A stretch of DNA of 64,000 bases, from assembly GCA_015057375.1 (NCBI GenBank), contig SVEM01000002.1, positions 62,001-126,000 on the forward strand. The letters run 5' to 3'. Below the pieces are notes generated by a model. That model saw nothing but the letters and a program-made list of their open reading frames with translations. It did not search any database and had not been told where the DNA came from. This DNA comes from Lachnospiraceae bacterium (GTDB lineage Bacteria; Bacillota; Clostridia; Lachnospirales; Lachnospiraceae). Below are positions 1 through 9,344 of the stretch, one piece after another. Positions within the stretch are counted from its first letter, which is position 1, and each line of letters opens with the position of its first letter. Both the position numbers and the translations under genes were made by a program.

Positions 1-1192
<1,192 letters not shown>

Positions 1193-1311
1193 TTACTCAT
1201 TTTTAAACGCTCTATATGTAAGACTTCTGCATATATCATAACACATTCCTCTATCATCATGTATATAAAATTATCCTGACTTATTACAACTGTTTTGAAA
1301 GCAGCGTTTTG

Positions 1312-1344
1312 AAAAAAGTGCCACCATATAGACAGCACTTTTTT
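1312..1344. terminator. Bidirectional intrinsic terminator-like inverted repeat
   Basis: AAAAAAGTGC ... GCACTTTTTT; downstream of the 1393-8630 minus-strand cassette. Confidence 0.6.
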
Positions 1345-1392
1345 ATCTTATACAACCATTTTTAATTTCTTGTCCTCTCACGGGGCATTGTT

Positions 1393-2139
1393 CTAAAATT
1401 TTCCTCCGCCCACATTACGGGATGACCCGGATGAACCCGAAGAACTGCTTTCCTTCTTTTGACGATCCACAACACGATAGAGGAAAAAGTCAGTTGAATA
1501 TGTAACCTTCATGCTGCCAGGTTTTGTATATTCCGTTGCCGCAGCTTTTTTCTTTACCGATTTCAACTTACTCCTCATAGAGCCGGTTACAATAAGAGCA
1601 ATCACAAGACCGATAGCAAGGCTGATCAAAAGATTCTTCATGAATTTAAATGGGAAGCCGTTGATTTCACCATCAATCTGATACTCACATTCATCAATAA
1701 ATGTATTAAAAGCGTCTGCATAATAGCCGTCACTAAGAGAAGATACAATGGCATCTCCGATATCCTCAATATCATCCGGACTGATAGCATCTGCGCCTAA
1801 GCCATTGGAGAGAATACGGTAATCGCGTTCTTCCATAGATACAAGCAACAGCACACCGTCACGGGTTTCACCGTATCCGTAATCATTTATATCGTAGTAA
1901 GATTCAACAAATTCATCCGCAGTATAGTCGCCCACGGTTTCAACGGTAGCAATGATAACTTCAACCTTGTATTTTTCGCTTACTTCATCAATACGGCTTT
2001 GCAAACTGCTTTCTTCAGAATCGGTGAGCAGATCTGCAGAATCATATAGTCTTGGCATATCACCTTCTGCAAAAGCGGTAACTGATACAGAAAGGTATAC
2101 AAAGAGCACAAAAATTACTGATAAGAATTTTTTCGTCAT
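1393..2139 (-). CDS. TPM-domain membrane protein (YgcG/YdjH-like)
   Basis: Signal peptide, then MPRLYDSADLLTDSEESSLQSRIDEVSEKYKVEVIIATVETVGDYTADEFVESYYDINDYGYGETRDGVLLLVSMEERDYRI typical of TPM domains; TM helix; Gly/Ser-rich C-terminus. Start taken at MTKKFLS within the 1393-2226 ORF. Confidence 0.85.
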   Translation of the reverse strand: MTKKFLSVIFVLFVYLSVSVTAFAEGDMPRLYDSADLLTDSEESSLQSRIDEVSEKYKVEVIIATVETVGDYTADEFVESYYDINDYGYGETRDGVLLLVSMEERDYRILSNGLGADAISPDDIEDIGDAIVSSLSDGYYADAFNTFIDECEYQIDGEINGFPFKFMKNLLISLAIGLVIALIVTGSMRSKLKSVKKKAAATEYTKPGSMKVTYSTDFFLYRVVDRQKKESSSSGSSGSSRNVGGGKF

Positions 2140-2153
2140 AATCTGCACCTCCC

Positions 2154-3239
2154 TTATAAAAGCCACATAAGATAAGAGATAGCAAACGCAACAGCTCCTA
2201 TTATGCCGGTCAAGCCAAAAAGCCATTTTTTATAAGCTCCCTTATCAAGAGGCAGATCGCCAACGAACTTTCCGGTTTGTCCGTTCATAGCGAATGTGTA
2301 TTTTTTACCGTTCCATGATGTATTAAGAAGCCAAACCGGATAGAGTGCATACTTGGCAACACCATTTTGCAAGCTAATACTGCTCGCTTCAGGAATAACA
2401 GTTACATAGCCCTGAACCGTAGATAAAAAGGCATCTTCAGTACTTTTTTTAATTCTTTCATTTGCTCTGGCAATACTTTGCTCAGAATCCACATCATATT
2501 TATCGGCAAGGAAGCCCGATAGATATGCTGTCTGGAAATCTACTGCACCCGAAAAATCAAATGGTTCGATAGATTCCATCAATGTATCATCCATCTTGGT
2601 TGATCCGTCTACCGGAACTCTCTCAAAACCAATCGTTCCTCCTCTTATTACAGAATAAAAACTGGTTTCAGTGTATCGGTAGCTACTATCGCTCCATGTT
2701 CGCACCCTTGATGCTTTATAACGAATATTAGCATCCGCATCTGCATCAAAAAGCCAGACCGGAACGTAGATTCCTTTGACCTCATCAATATGATTTTGAT
2801 TTGCGAACACCTTAGGAAGAAGACGTTTGCCGCCATAGTGCTTTTTAAGCGCCTCCACGGCTGCTTTCTTATCATATTTAAATGGAATCACATAATCCGG
2901 CTTTAATGCACCCGAAAACTGGCCCATCATAATCAAGGGATTTCCACAGAAAGGACAACTTGTTGCAGCTGTTGTTTCATCTCCTACAATCTCGCCGCCA
3001 CAAGATTTACAGGCATATACACGAAGTCCTTCTGCTTCTCCTTCCTGCCATTCACAACCGGCTGTAGTATCCCAATTCATATTATCTGTTTGCTCATTTT
3101 TTAGCTGGTTATCATAGGATACAAGTGTTTCCATTTCAAACTCAGTGCCGCAATACGGACATTTCATTTTCTGTGAACTACTATCAAATTCAATCGCACC
3201 ATCACAGCATGGACATTTATACTGTTGTAATACCGACAT
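2154..3239 (-). CDS. TFIIB-type zinc-ribbon membrane protein (YdjG-like)
   Basis: N-terminal YKCPCCDGAIEFDSSSQKMKCPYCGTEFE, second ribbon CKSCGG...CPFCGNP, C-terminal TM helix. Confidence 0.82.
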   Translation of the reverse strand: MSVLQQYKCPCCDGAIEFDSSSQKMKCPYCGTEFEMETLVSYDNQLKNEQTDNMNWDTTAGCEWQEGEAEGLRVYACKSCGGEIVGDETTAATSCPFCGNPLIMMGQFSGALKPDYVIPFKYDKKAAVEALKKHYGGKRLLPKVFANQNHIDEVKGIYVPVWLFDADADANIRYKASRVRTWSDSSYRYTETSFYSVIRGGTIGFERVPVDGSTKMDDTLMESIEPFDFSGAVDFQTAYLSGFLADKYDVDSEQSIARANERIKKSTEDAFLSTVQGYVTVIPEASSISLQNGVAKYALYPVWLLNTSWNGKKYTFAMNGQTGKFVGDLPLDKGAYKKWLFGLTGIIGAVAFAISYLMWLL

Positions 3240-3281
3240 CAGCTCATCTCCTTTACATAAAAGTAAATCGGTTCTTTTGTT

Positions 3282-4109
3282 TTAAAGTTGGGAACCACAA
3301 CTCTGACAGAACTTGCCACCGTCACACGGAGCTCCACAGTTCGGACAGAACTTCGGACCTGACTGTGCTACAGGAGCAGGCTCAGGAGCAACAGGTGCAG
3401 AAGCAAACTGAGGTGCCATTCTGCTACGCTGTACGACCTGTTCAATCTGCTGACACATACCAACATACTTCTGATATCTCTCCTGCTCTAAAGGACTGCC
3501 CACATTCACCGGTCCACTAGAGAAACTCATACCCAAGAAACTACCGGTAGTAGCGCCTCTGGTCTCTATAGTAACTGTCTTGGAATTAATCTGAAAACGG
3601 ATATCATCAAAATAAGGATTGTTAGCAATCTGCATATTTATGTAGAAATCATACTCTGTTTCATATCTCGGAGGGTTATAGCTAATTTCATTACCCTGAC
3701 TGTCCTCTTGCTTTAACTCCGTCTCTTCGGTACGAATATCAGTCGTGCAGGACATCAAATCCTTAAACTCAATAATATCAGGATTTTCATCCATATAACT
3801 ATCCGCATCGGTAACCAAGAAGCGCGAAGGAACTCCATTAACTTCCTCGATATACATTTTATAATAATCACCGATAACCTGACTAACACGGAAATTCGCC
3901 AATTTTTCTTCATTCTTTGCTCTGTAAACTAACTGCTCCTTAATCTGATCTACCGTAGAGTGACGGCGATCATCAAACCAAGGTGACAGCTTTTTTGCGC
4001 ACTCTTTGCAACAATTACCATCCTCTAATTTACGATTTCCTAAAAGGCCTATTTCACCACCACAAATATCACATTCTTTTTTCTCAAATATTTTCCCAAA
4101 AATACCCAT
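3282..4109 (-). CDS. DUF4428-like zinc-ribbon protein
   Basis: N-terminal CDICGGEIGLLGNRKLEDGNCCKECAKKLSPWFDDRRHSTVDQIKEQL; C-terminal zinc ribbon KFCPNCGAPCDGGKFCQSCGSQL. Confidence 0.75.
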   Translation of the reverse strand: MGIFGKIFEKKECDICGGEIGLLGNRKLEDGNCCKECAKKLSPWFDDRRHSTVDQIKEQLVYRAKNEEKLANFRVSQVIGDYYKMYIEEVNGVPSRFLVTDADSYMDENPDIIEFKDLMSCTTDIRTEETELKQEDSQGNEISYNPPRYETEYDFYINMQIANNPYFDDIRFQINSKTVTIETRGATTGSFLGMSFSSGPVNVGSPLEQERYQKYVGMCQQIEQVVQRSRMAPQFASAPVAPEPAPVAQSGPKFCPNCGAPCDGGKFCQSCGSQL

Positions 4110-4121
4110 TATTTTTCCTCC

Positions 4122-5540
4122 TTAAACTATATCACCATTATCAAAAAGATCTCCACATTCAGGACAGAACTTAGGTGCTTTAGTTGGATCAGCAGGCTGC
4201 CAACCACACTTGTCACACTTATACTGAGGAACACCTGCAGGCTTTTGACCACCACAGTTCTGACAGAATTTACCTTTGTTTACAGTACCACATGAGCAGG
4301 TCCAACCATCCTCGGCAGGTTTCGGACTGCCGCATTCAGGACAGAATTTGCCGGTAGCAGTAGCACCACAAGCACATTTCCAGCCATTTGCCGTCTGAGG
4401 CTCCGGTTTCTTAGCTCCACATTCAGGACAGAATTTGCCGGTAGCAGTAGCACCACAAGCACACTTCCAACCATCCTGTGCCGGTGCCTGTGCAGGAGCA
4501 CTCTGTTGCTGAGTCTGCTGTTGCTGTCCCATATTAAATAAGTTTTGTGCCGCATTGAAGCCGCCACCCATAGCTCCGCCTGCCATACCCATGCCCATAA
4601 ACCCGGTCATGGCACCGGCTGTGTTACCGGCTGCGGTCTCCATTGCATTAGCAGTAGCAGTTGTCATACGACCAGCCATCATCGCAGCATTTGAACCGTA
4701 AGCCACAGAATCTTCCATTTCCTGAATCTTCTTCATATCCTCATCGTTGAGTGTGATAGGATTCAGGGCAATTTTTTCAACAGAAATACCTCGTGATTCC
4801 ACCCACTCGTACTGCAATGCATCATTCATTGCCTTCTTAAGTTCATTTACTTTTGCAGGCAACTGAGCAGGACGAAGCTCCAACTCTGCAAGTGCACCAA
4901 AAGCAGGCTGCAGTGCTGACACGAACTCTGTCTTCATCTGCTCATCAATCTTATCGCGAGTGAAATCCTGCTCTACATTTCCGCAGACTTTGGTATAAAA
5001 CAGCAATGGATTGCTGATGATGTACGAATACATACCGTTACAACGAACATTAACGGTACGGCTGAAACCGATTTTCTTGTTCATAACTTCAAAGATAATA
5101 GGGCTTGGAGTGCCAAATCTATTACCCATAATCTCTTTTGTATTGAAATAATAAACTCTTTGATCCTTTCCTGTATCGCCACCGTAAGCAAAACGCTTGC
5201 CGATAGCTTTAAAGGTATCCTTCAGGCTCTGTCCGAAAGATCCCGCAAAAATAGAAGGCTCAGTTGAGGTATCATAAGTATATTCGCCAGGTTCGGCACA
5301 AACCTCAACTACCTTACCCTGCTCTACGATAATCATACATTGACCATCAGCAACAGCAATTCCCGATCCGTTAGAAATCAAATTGTCGCTTCCCTTAGTA
5401 TTGGAACTGCGACCGGAAATCCTCTTCTGACCCTTGACCACAAGGGTATCCATATCCATTGCCTCACAGTAAAAAAACTCCTTCCACTGATCCGCCAATA
5501 CGCCACCAACGGCGCCAATTCCTGCTTTAATAAGTCCCAT
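4122..5540 (-). CDS. SPFH-domain / virion-core-protein-like protein (YdjI-like) with C-terminal zinc ribbons
   Basis: MGLIKAGIGAVGGVLADQWKEFFYCEAMDMDTLVVKGQKR resembles YdjI; C-terminal array of CxC/CxxC ribbons. Confidence 0.85.
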   Translation of the reverse strand: MGLIKAGIGAVGGVLADQWKEFFYCEAMDMDTLVVKGQKRISGRSSNTKGSDNLISNGSGIAVADGQCMIIVEQGKVVEVCAEPGEYTYDTSTEPSIFAGSFGQSLKDTFKAIGKRFAYGGDTGKDQRVYYFNTKEIMGNRFGTPSPIIFEVMNKKIGFSRTVNVRCNGMYSYIISNPLLFYTKVCGNVEQDFTRDKIDEQMKTEFVSALQPAFGALAELELRPAQLPAKVNELKKAMNDALQYEWVESRGISVEKIALNPITLNDEDMKKIQEMEDSVAYGSNAAMMAGRMTTATANAMETAAGNTAGAMTGFMGMGMAGGAMGGGFNAAQNLFNMGQQQQTQQQSAPAQAPAQDGWKCACGATATGKFCPECGAKKPEPQTANGWKCACGATATGKFCPECGSPKPAEDGWTCSCGTVNKGKFCQNCGGQKPAGVPQYKCDKCGWQPADPTKAPKFCPECGDLFDNGDIV

Positions 5541-5545
5541 AATAA

Positions 5546-5818
5546 TTACTCCTTTACATTAGTTTTTGAATAAGGGTTTTTATTTTCTTTCGGTGGGTCC
5601 TTGACGGAACTACACTCTGCAGCCCATCCCATAATCCACATCCCTGAAAGGATAATCAGGATCCAAAAGGCCAAACCACCAACAAACCACCAAATTGAAA
5701 TATCCAGCCAAATATGAAGTGCCAACAGTATCCATGCGGGAATACTCCACTCCAGATTCAGCAGAAGATTGATAAGTAGGCAGAGAAAAAAACTTCCTCC
5801 TCTGCTGGTATGTCTCAA
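5546..5818 (-). CDS. Small Trp-rich membrane protein
   Basis: ORF of 90 aa between two co-directional genes; hydrophobic LLINLLLNLEWSIPAWILLALHIWLDISIWWFVGGLAFWILIILSGMWIMGW. Confidence 0.6.
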   Translation of the reverse strand: MRHTSRGGSFFLCLLINLLLNLEWSIPAWILLALHIWLDISIWWFVGGLAFWILIILSGMWIMGWAAECSSVKDPPKENKNPYSKTNVKE

Positions 5819-5866
5819 AATTTATACCAACTCCTCTCTTAACAGAGCAATCTGCTGTACATATTA

Positions 5867-6433
5867 TTATGCCCATGGATCAGCAGACTTTGGCTGGCGA
5901 ATGCTTACCAGCAAAAATTGATCCCACAATAACCAGGTGCCATCCCCCTTCTGTCGCAATACAATTTCACGGGCATTATCCGCACCACCGCTCTTAATGT
6001 GCAGCTTCTTATAACCGTGATTTGCATCTGCATAAGGACCCGCCTCAATTGTCAACTTATATGGCACAGTGGGCGTGTAATCGTTATCCGGGGTTGCACC
6101 TTCAAAGTATGAGAACGGCACATGATGTCCCCCACGGAAACGGTCGTTCAAAAACGAGATGTCCATAGCACTAAGCGGGCGTGGTCCACGAAGCCAATTA
6201 AGCATTTCTGTACCAATATTTCTGTCTGCCGCATATACACACAATGCACAAACCGTCAACGCAGCTGTTTGAAACGGATCTGTCAGTACAGCCTCAGGTA
6301 AAGCCTGCATTTGTTCAAGTGTTTCCGGCAAAGCTGAAAAACTGAAGGTCTGGCTCGACGAATGATTCGCTGATGTCGCAGGAGCTGAACTCTGTGCGGG
6401 GTTATTATTCTTCAAATTGTCAAAAATAGACAT
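5867..6433 (-). CDS. DUF6935-like conserved hypothetical protein
   Basis: ORF of ~188 aa in the same operon; conserved-looking C-terminal domain (YKLTIEAGPYADANHGYKKLHIKSGGADNAREIVLRQKGDGTWLLWDQFLLVSIRQPKSADPWA). DUF name from memory. Confidence 0.65.
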   Translation of the reverse strand: MSIFDNLKNNNPAQSSAPATSANHSSSQTFSFSALPETLEQMQALPEAVLTDPFQTAALTVCALCVYAADRNIGTEMLNWLRGPRPLSAMDISFLNDRFRGGHHVPFSYFEGATPDNDYTPTVPYKLTIEAGPYADANHGYKKLHIKSGGADNAREIVLRQKGDGTWLLWDQFLLVSIRQPKSADPWA

Positions 6434-6494
6434 AACCAACTCTCCTCCTTTTTCTTATATTTTATATAACCAAAATAAAATTTCCATGATACAG

Positions 6495-8630
6495 CTATTC
6501 TTTTTCAGCAAAACGCTTTTTCTCTTCTTCCACAAGTTTACTAATCCATGCCGATTCAGCAGGCTTTAGAGATTCTTCTCCCACCACCGATTCATCAGCA
6601 AAACTGTCAAATTGCTGTTGTTTATTTTTCAGAAGTTCCAACATGCTTTCGTCAATTGTGTCGTCCGCAAGCAAACGATAAACTAACACATCACGTACCT
6701 GCCCCATTCGGTAAGCACGTGCAATAGCTTGATTTTCAATAGAAGGCTTGATTTGTGGTTCGCAAAAAATGATGACACTGGCACTTTGTATATTAAGCCC
6801 TGCACCACCGGCCTGCACCTGACTGGCCAACACAGCGTCATCCTCCGCTTTGCTGAAAGCATCAACGATTTCCTGTCGCCGCTGGGGCGAAATTTCACCG
6901 GTAATAGGCTCCAGGCAACGGTCTCCCAACAATTCAGTAACCTTTTGCAGCGTGGAACGGAAAAACGAAAATACAATAACCTTCCGTTTCTGTTCTCTTG
7001 CTTGTTCACACAATTCAATCAATCGGGCAGCTTTAGAAGAATTTTTTAAATCATCTACCTGCCAGGATACCTGACGTATTGCCATAAAGTTACCGGATAG
7101 TACTGCTTCCTTGTAATCCTGTCTTTCTTGTTCCCCTAAAGCACACCACTGTTCCTTTTCAATAAGTTCAGGTAATTCTTGTAAAACAGAGTCTCGGGTT
7201 CTACGCAAATATACCGGTGCTAACTGTAATCGGAACTGCTCAGCTGTAGAGAGATACTTTACATCCTCCAACTCCTTTGCAATCTGTGGTTGTAAACAAT
7301 TTACCAAAAAGCACATTTCCTCAACACGGTTTTCTAACGGCGTGCCGGACATAAAGAGAACATATTCGGTTTTATCTAATAATTTCAACAGTGCCTTTGT
7401 GCGCTGCGTATCAGGGTTCTTCACATAGTGGGCTTCATCGGTTATCACCATAGAGATTTTGAATTTTTCAGGCAATGTAAAACGACTGATAGATTCAAAA
7501 GTAGTCACCGCTACTCCTCCGTTTTCACGCCAATGAAGTAACCCTTCTTCGTCATTTCCATGCACTTTGATAGTCTCTAAGTCGCTGAATTTTTGGATTT
7601 CACGACACCAGTTTATTAGTACGCTGGCAGGACACACCACCATAAAGTGACTTTTTCCTTCAGCAGCTAAAGCAACCATAGATGCAATTGCCTGCACCGT
7701 CTTGCCGAGCCCCATCTCATCCCCCAACAAGCATTTTTTCTGATGAACAATGTATTTAGCACCAAAAGTCTGATAGCTACGCAAAGTCGCTTTAAGATGT
7801 TGAAGATCCAGTGTCTGTGCTTCAATCTCGGCTGCCAATTGTGCCGGCAATCCTCCTGCAGTCTCTTGTTTTTCCCAATTCAACCCCAGACTTTCCAACT
7901 CCGTATAGTACATTGGTGCATTGGCAATATAATCAGCCCAATAAATATCGGGAGAAGCATTTTCCATCTCTTCCCATGCTTGCAATCCGCAGCCAAAGTC
8001 TCCGGCTAGTCTTGTGCGGAGCATCTCTACGCCGTTTATGATTTGCTGTTTGGCTATCTGCGATCGAAAAAGCCAGCCAAACCCATTGAGAGCCTTTCTG
8101 GATAATGTCAGTTCCTGCTGTAAAGGTTTATGATGTGCCGTATACAGAGTCTTTCCACGTTCACACAAAGACTTAGCATGAATACGAATATACAACGCCT
8201 TAATCAAATCGTCATCCACTTGTCCGGGATTTTCTGATTGAATGCGTACTCGGATTGTTTCCTTGGTATTTTCCACAATCTGCTTAACCGTATCTAGAAT
8301 CTTACGTACAGATTGATCACCCAATCCATCAATAGCACACAGCTGCTGAAAGTTTTTCTTTGAAAGTTGCCAGATATTCTCAATGCCATTATCACGCAAA
8401 AGTCCCACCCTAAGACCTTGCTTCCCTCGATTGATATGTTCCACATCCATCTGTTCAAGTGCTTTTTGGATGCGATCATCATAAAGTGCTTGGGCAGCCT
8501 GCTGGGCAATCCTACGATGGTTTTTATCAGAATTTTGCATAGTCTGCAGCCCCGCATCAATTCGGATTGCTTCTGTTATCATCGTCTTAACTTCTGCCGA
8601 ACCGGGCCGTAGAATCTTCTCTTTCCCCAC
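6495..8630 (-). CDS. SNF2-family DEAD/DEAH helicase
   Basis: Motifs: GDEMGLGKTVQAIA (Walker A), ITDEAHYVKN (II), LFMSGTPLENRVEE (III), QAGGAGLNIQSAS and IARAYRMGQ (V/VI); HhH-like region near N-terminus. Confidence 0.95.
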   Translation of the reverse strand: MGKEKILRPGSAEVKTMITEAIRIDAGLQTMQNSDKNHRRIAQQAAQALYDDRIQKALEQMDVEHINRGKQGLRVGLLRDNGIENIWQLSKKNFQQLCAIDGLGDQSVRKILDTVKQIVENTKETIRVRIQSENPGQVDDDLIKALYIRIHAKSLCERGKTLYTAHHKPLQQELTLSRKALNGFGWLFRSQIAKQQIINGVEMLRTRLAGDFGCGLQAWEEMENASPDIYWADYIANAPMYYTELESLGLNWEKQETAGGLPAQLAAEIEAQTLDLQHLKATLRSYQTFGAKYIVHQKKCLLGDEMGLGKTVQAIASMVALAAEGKSHFMVVCPASVLINWCREIQKFSDLETIKVHGNDEEGLLHWRENGGVAVTTFESISRFTLPEKFKISMVITDEAHYVKNPDTQRTKALLKLLDKTEYVLFMSGTPLENRVEEMCFLVNCLQPQIAKELEDVKYLSTAEQFRLQLAPVYLRRTRDSVLQELPELIEKEQWCALGEQERQDYKEAVLSGNFMAIRQVSWQVDDLKNSSKAARLIELCEQAREQKRKVIVFSFFRSTLQKVTELLGDRCLEPITGEISPQRRQEIVDAFSKAEDDAVLASQVQAGGAGLNIQSASVIIFCEPQIKPSIENQAIARAYRMGQVRDVLVYRLLADDTIDESMLELLKNKQQQFDSFADESVVGEESLKPAESAWISKLVEEEKKRFAEKE

Positions 8631-8908
8631 TTTTGTATCCTTTCTGCAATACTATTCGAGTACAATGTTTCTCTTTCGTATAAATTTTACTGTGTATTGG
8701 GTACAACAATTCCAATTTTATGCATAAATTATATTACATAATTATTAAAAATTCTACATAATTTAATAAAACTATTTTTATAATTTCATTGTTTTCTATT
8801 TCTTTCCCGTTGCGTTATATTCCCAACCGGCTCTGGTATCCCTTAACTGCACCACAATAATACATAAAAAAATATGGCATTTAATGCGTATACATAAATA
8901 TCATTTTA

Positions 8909-8940
8909 CTGCACATCCTACTCACTGAAGGAGTGTGCAG
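8909..8940 (+). promoter_or_regulatory. Putative RBS-sequestering hairpin upstream of 8945 ORF
   Basis: CTGCACATCCT ACTCACTGA AGGAGTGTGCAG; the 3' arm contains AGGAG, the likely Shine-Dalgarno of the ATG at 8945. Confidence 0.4.
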
Positions 8941-8944
8941 CAAA

Positions 8945-9337
8945 ATGACATTAATTTTTTCGTGGATAATCAAATTAATAATCGGCGGCAGTATATACTA
9001 TACGCTTGAAGTTATCGCCCGCGGCCGATCGCACTGGACCATGTTTCTTCTTGGCGGCTTGTGCTTTATTTCCTGCGGCATAATTCATAATATATCCGGC
9101 GGACAACTTGCAATATGGCAGGAAATGGTGTGGTGCATGATTATCATCACTCTTTTGGAGCTTATATTCGGCATCATACTAAATGGCCTCCTGTCCATGA
9201 ATATCTGGGATTACTCAGGAATGCCCCTTCATATTCTCGGCCAGATATGTGTTCCATTCATGCTAATCTGGTATGTGATAAGCTTTCCTGCAATTATTTT
9301 AAATAGTGTCTGCGACTATTTTCTTAAACTCGTATAG
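8945..9337 (+). CDS. Putative ABC-transporter-permease-like membrane protein (PF06541/CmpB-like)
   Basis: 129-aa multi-TM protein, LEVIARGRSHWTMFLLGGLCFISCG... ELIFGIILNGLLSMNIWDYSGMPLHILGQICVPFMLIW. ATG 8945 preferred over GTG 8933 because of SD spacing. Confidence 0.75.
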   Translation: MTLIFSWIIKLIIGGSIYYTLEVIARGRSHWTMFLLGGLCFISCGIIHNISGGQLAIWQEMVWCMIIITLLELIFGIILNGLLSMNIWDYSGMPLHILGQICVPFMLIWYVISFPAIILNSVCDYFLKLV

Positions 9338-9344
9338 ACGCTTT

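Noticed and set aside
5610-5876. Alternative small ORF in the helicase/SPFH cassette
   Set aside because: Overlaps the more plausible membrane-protein ORF 5546-5818 in another frame and extends into the upstream gene end.
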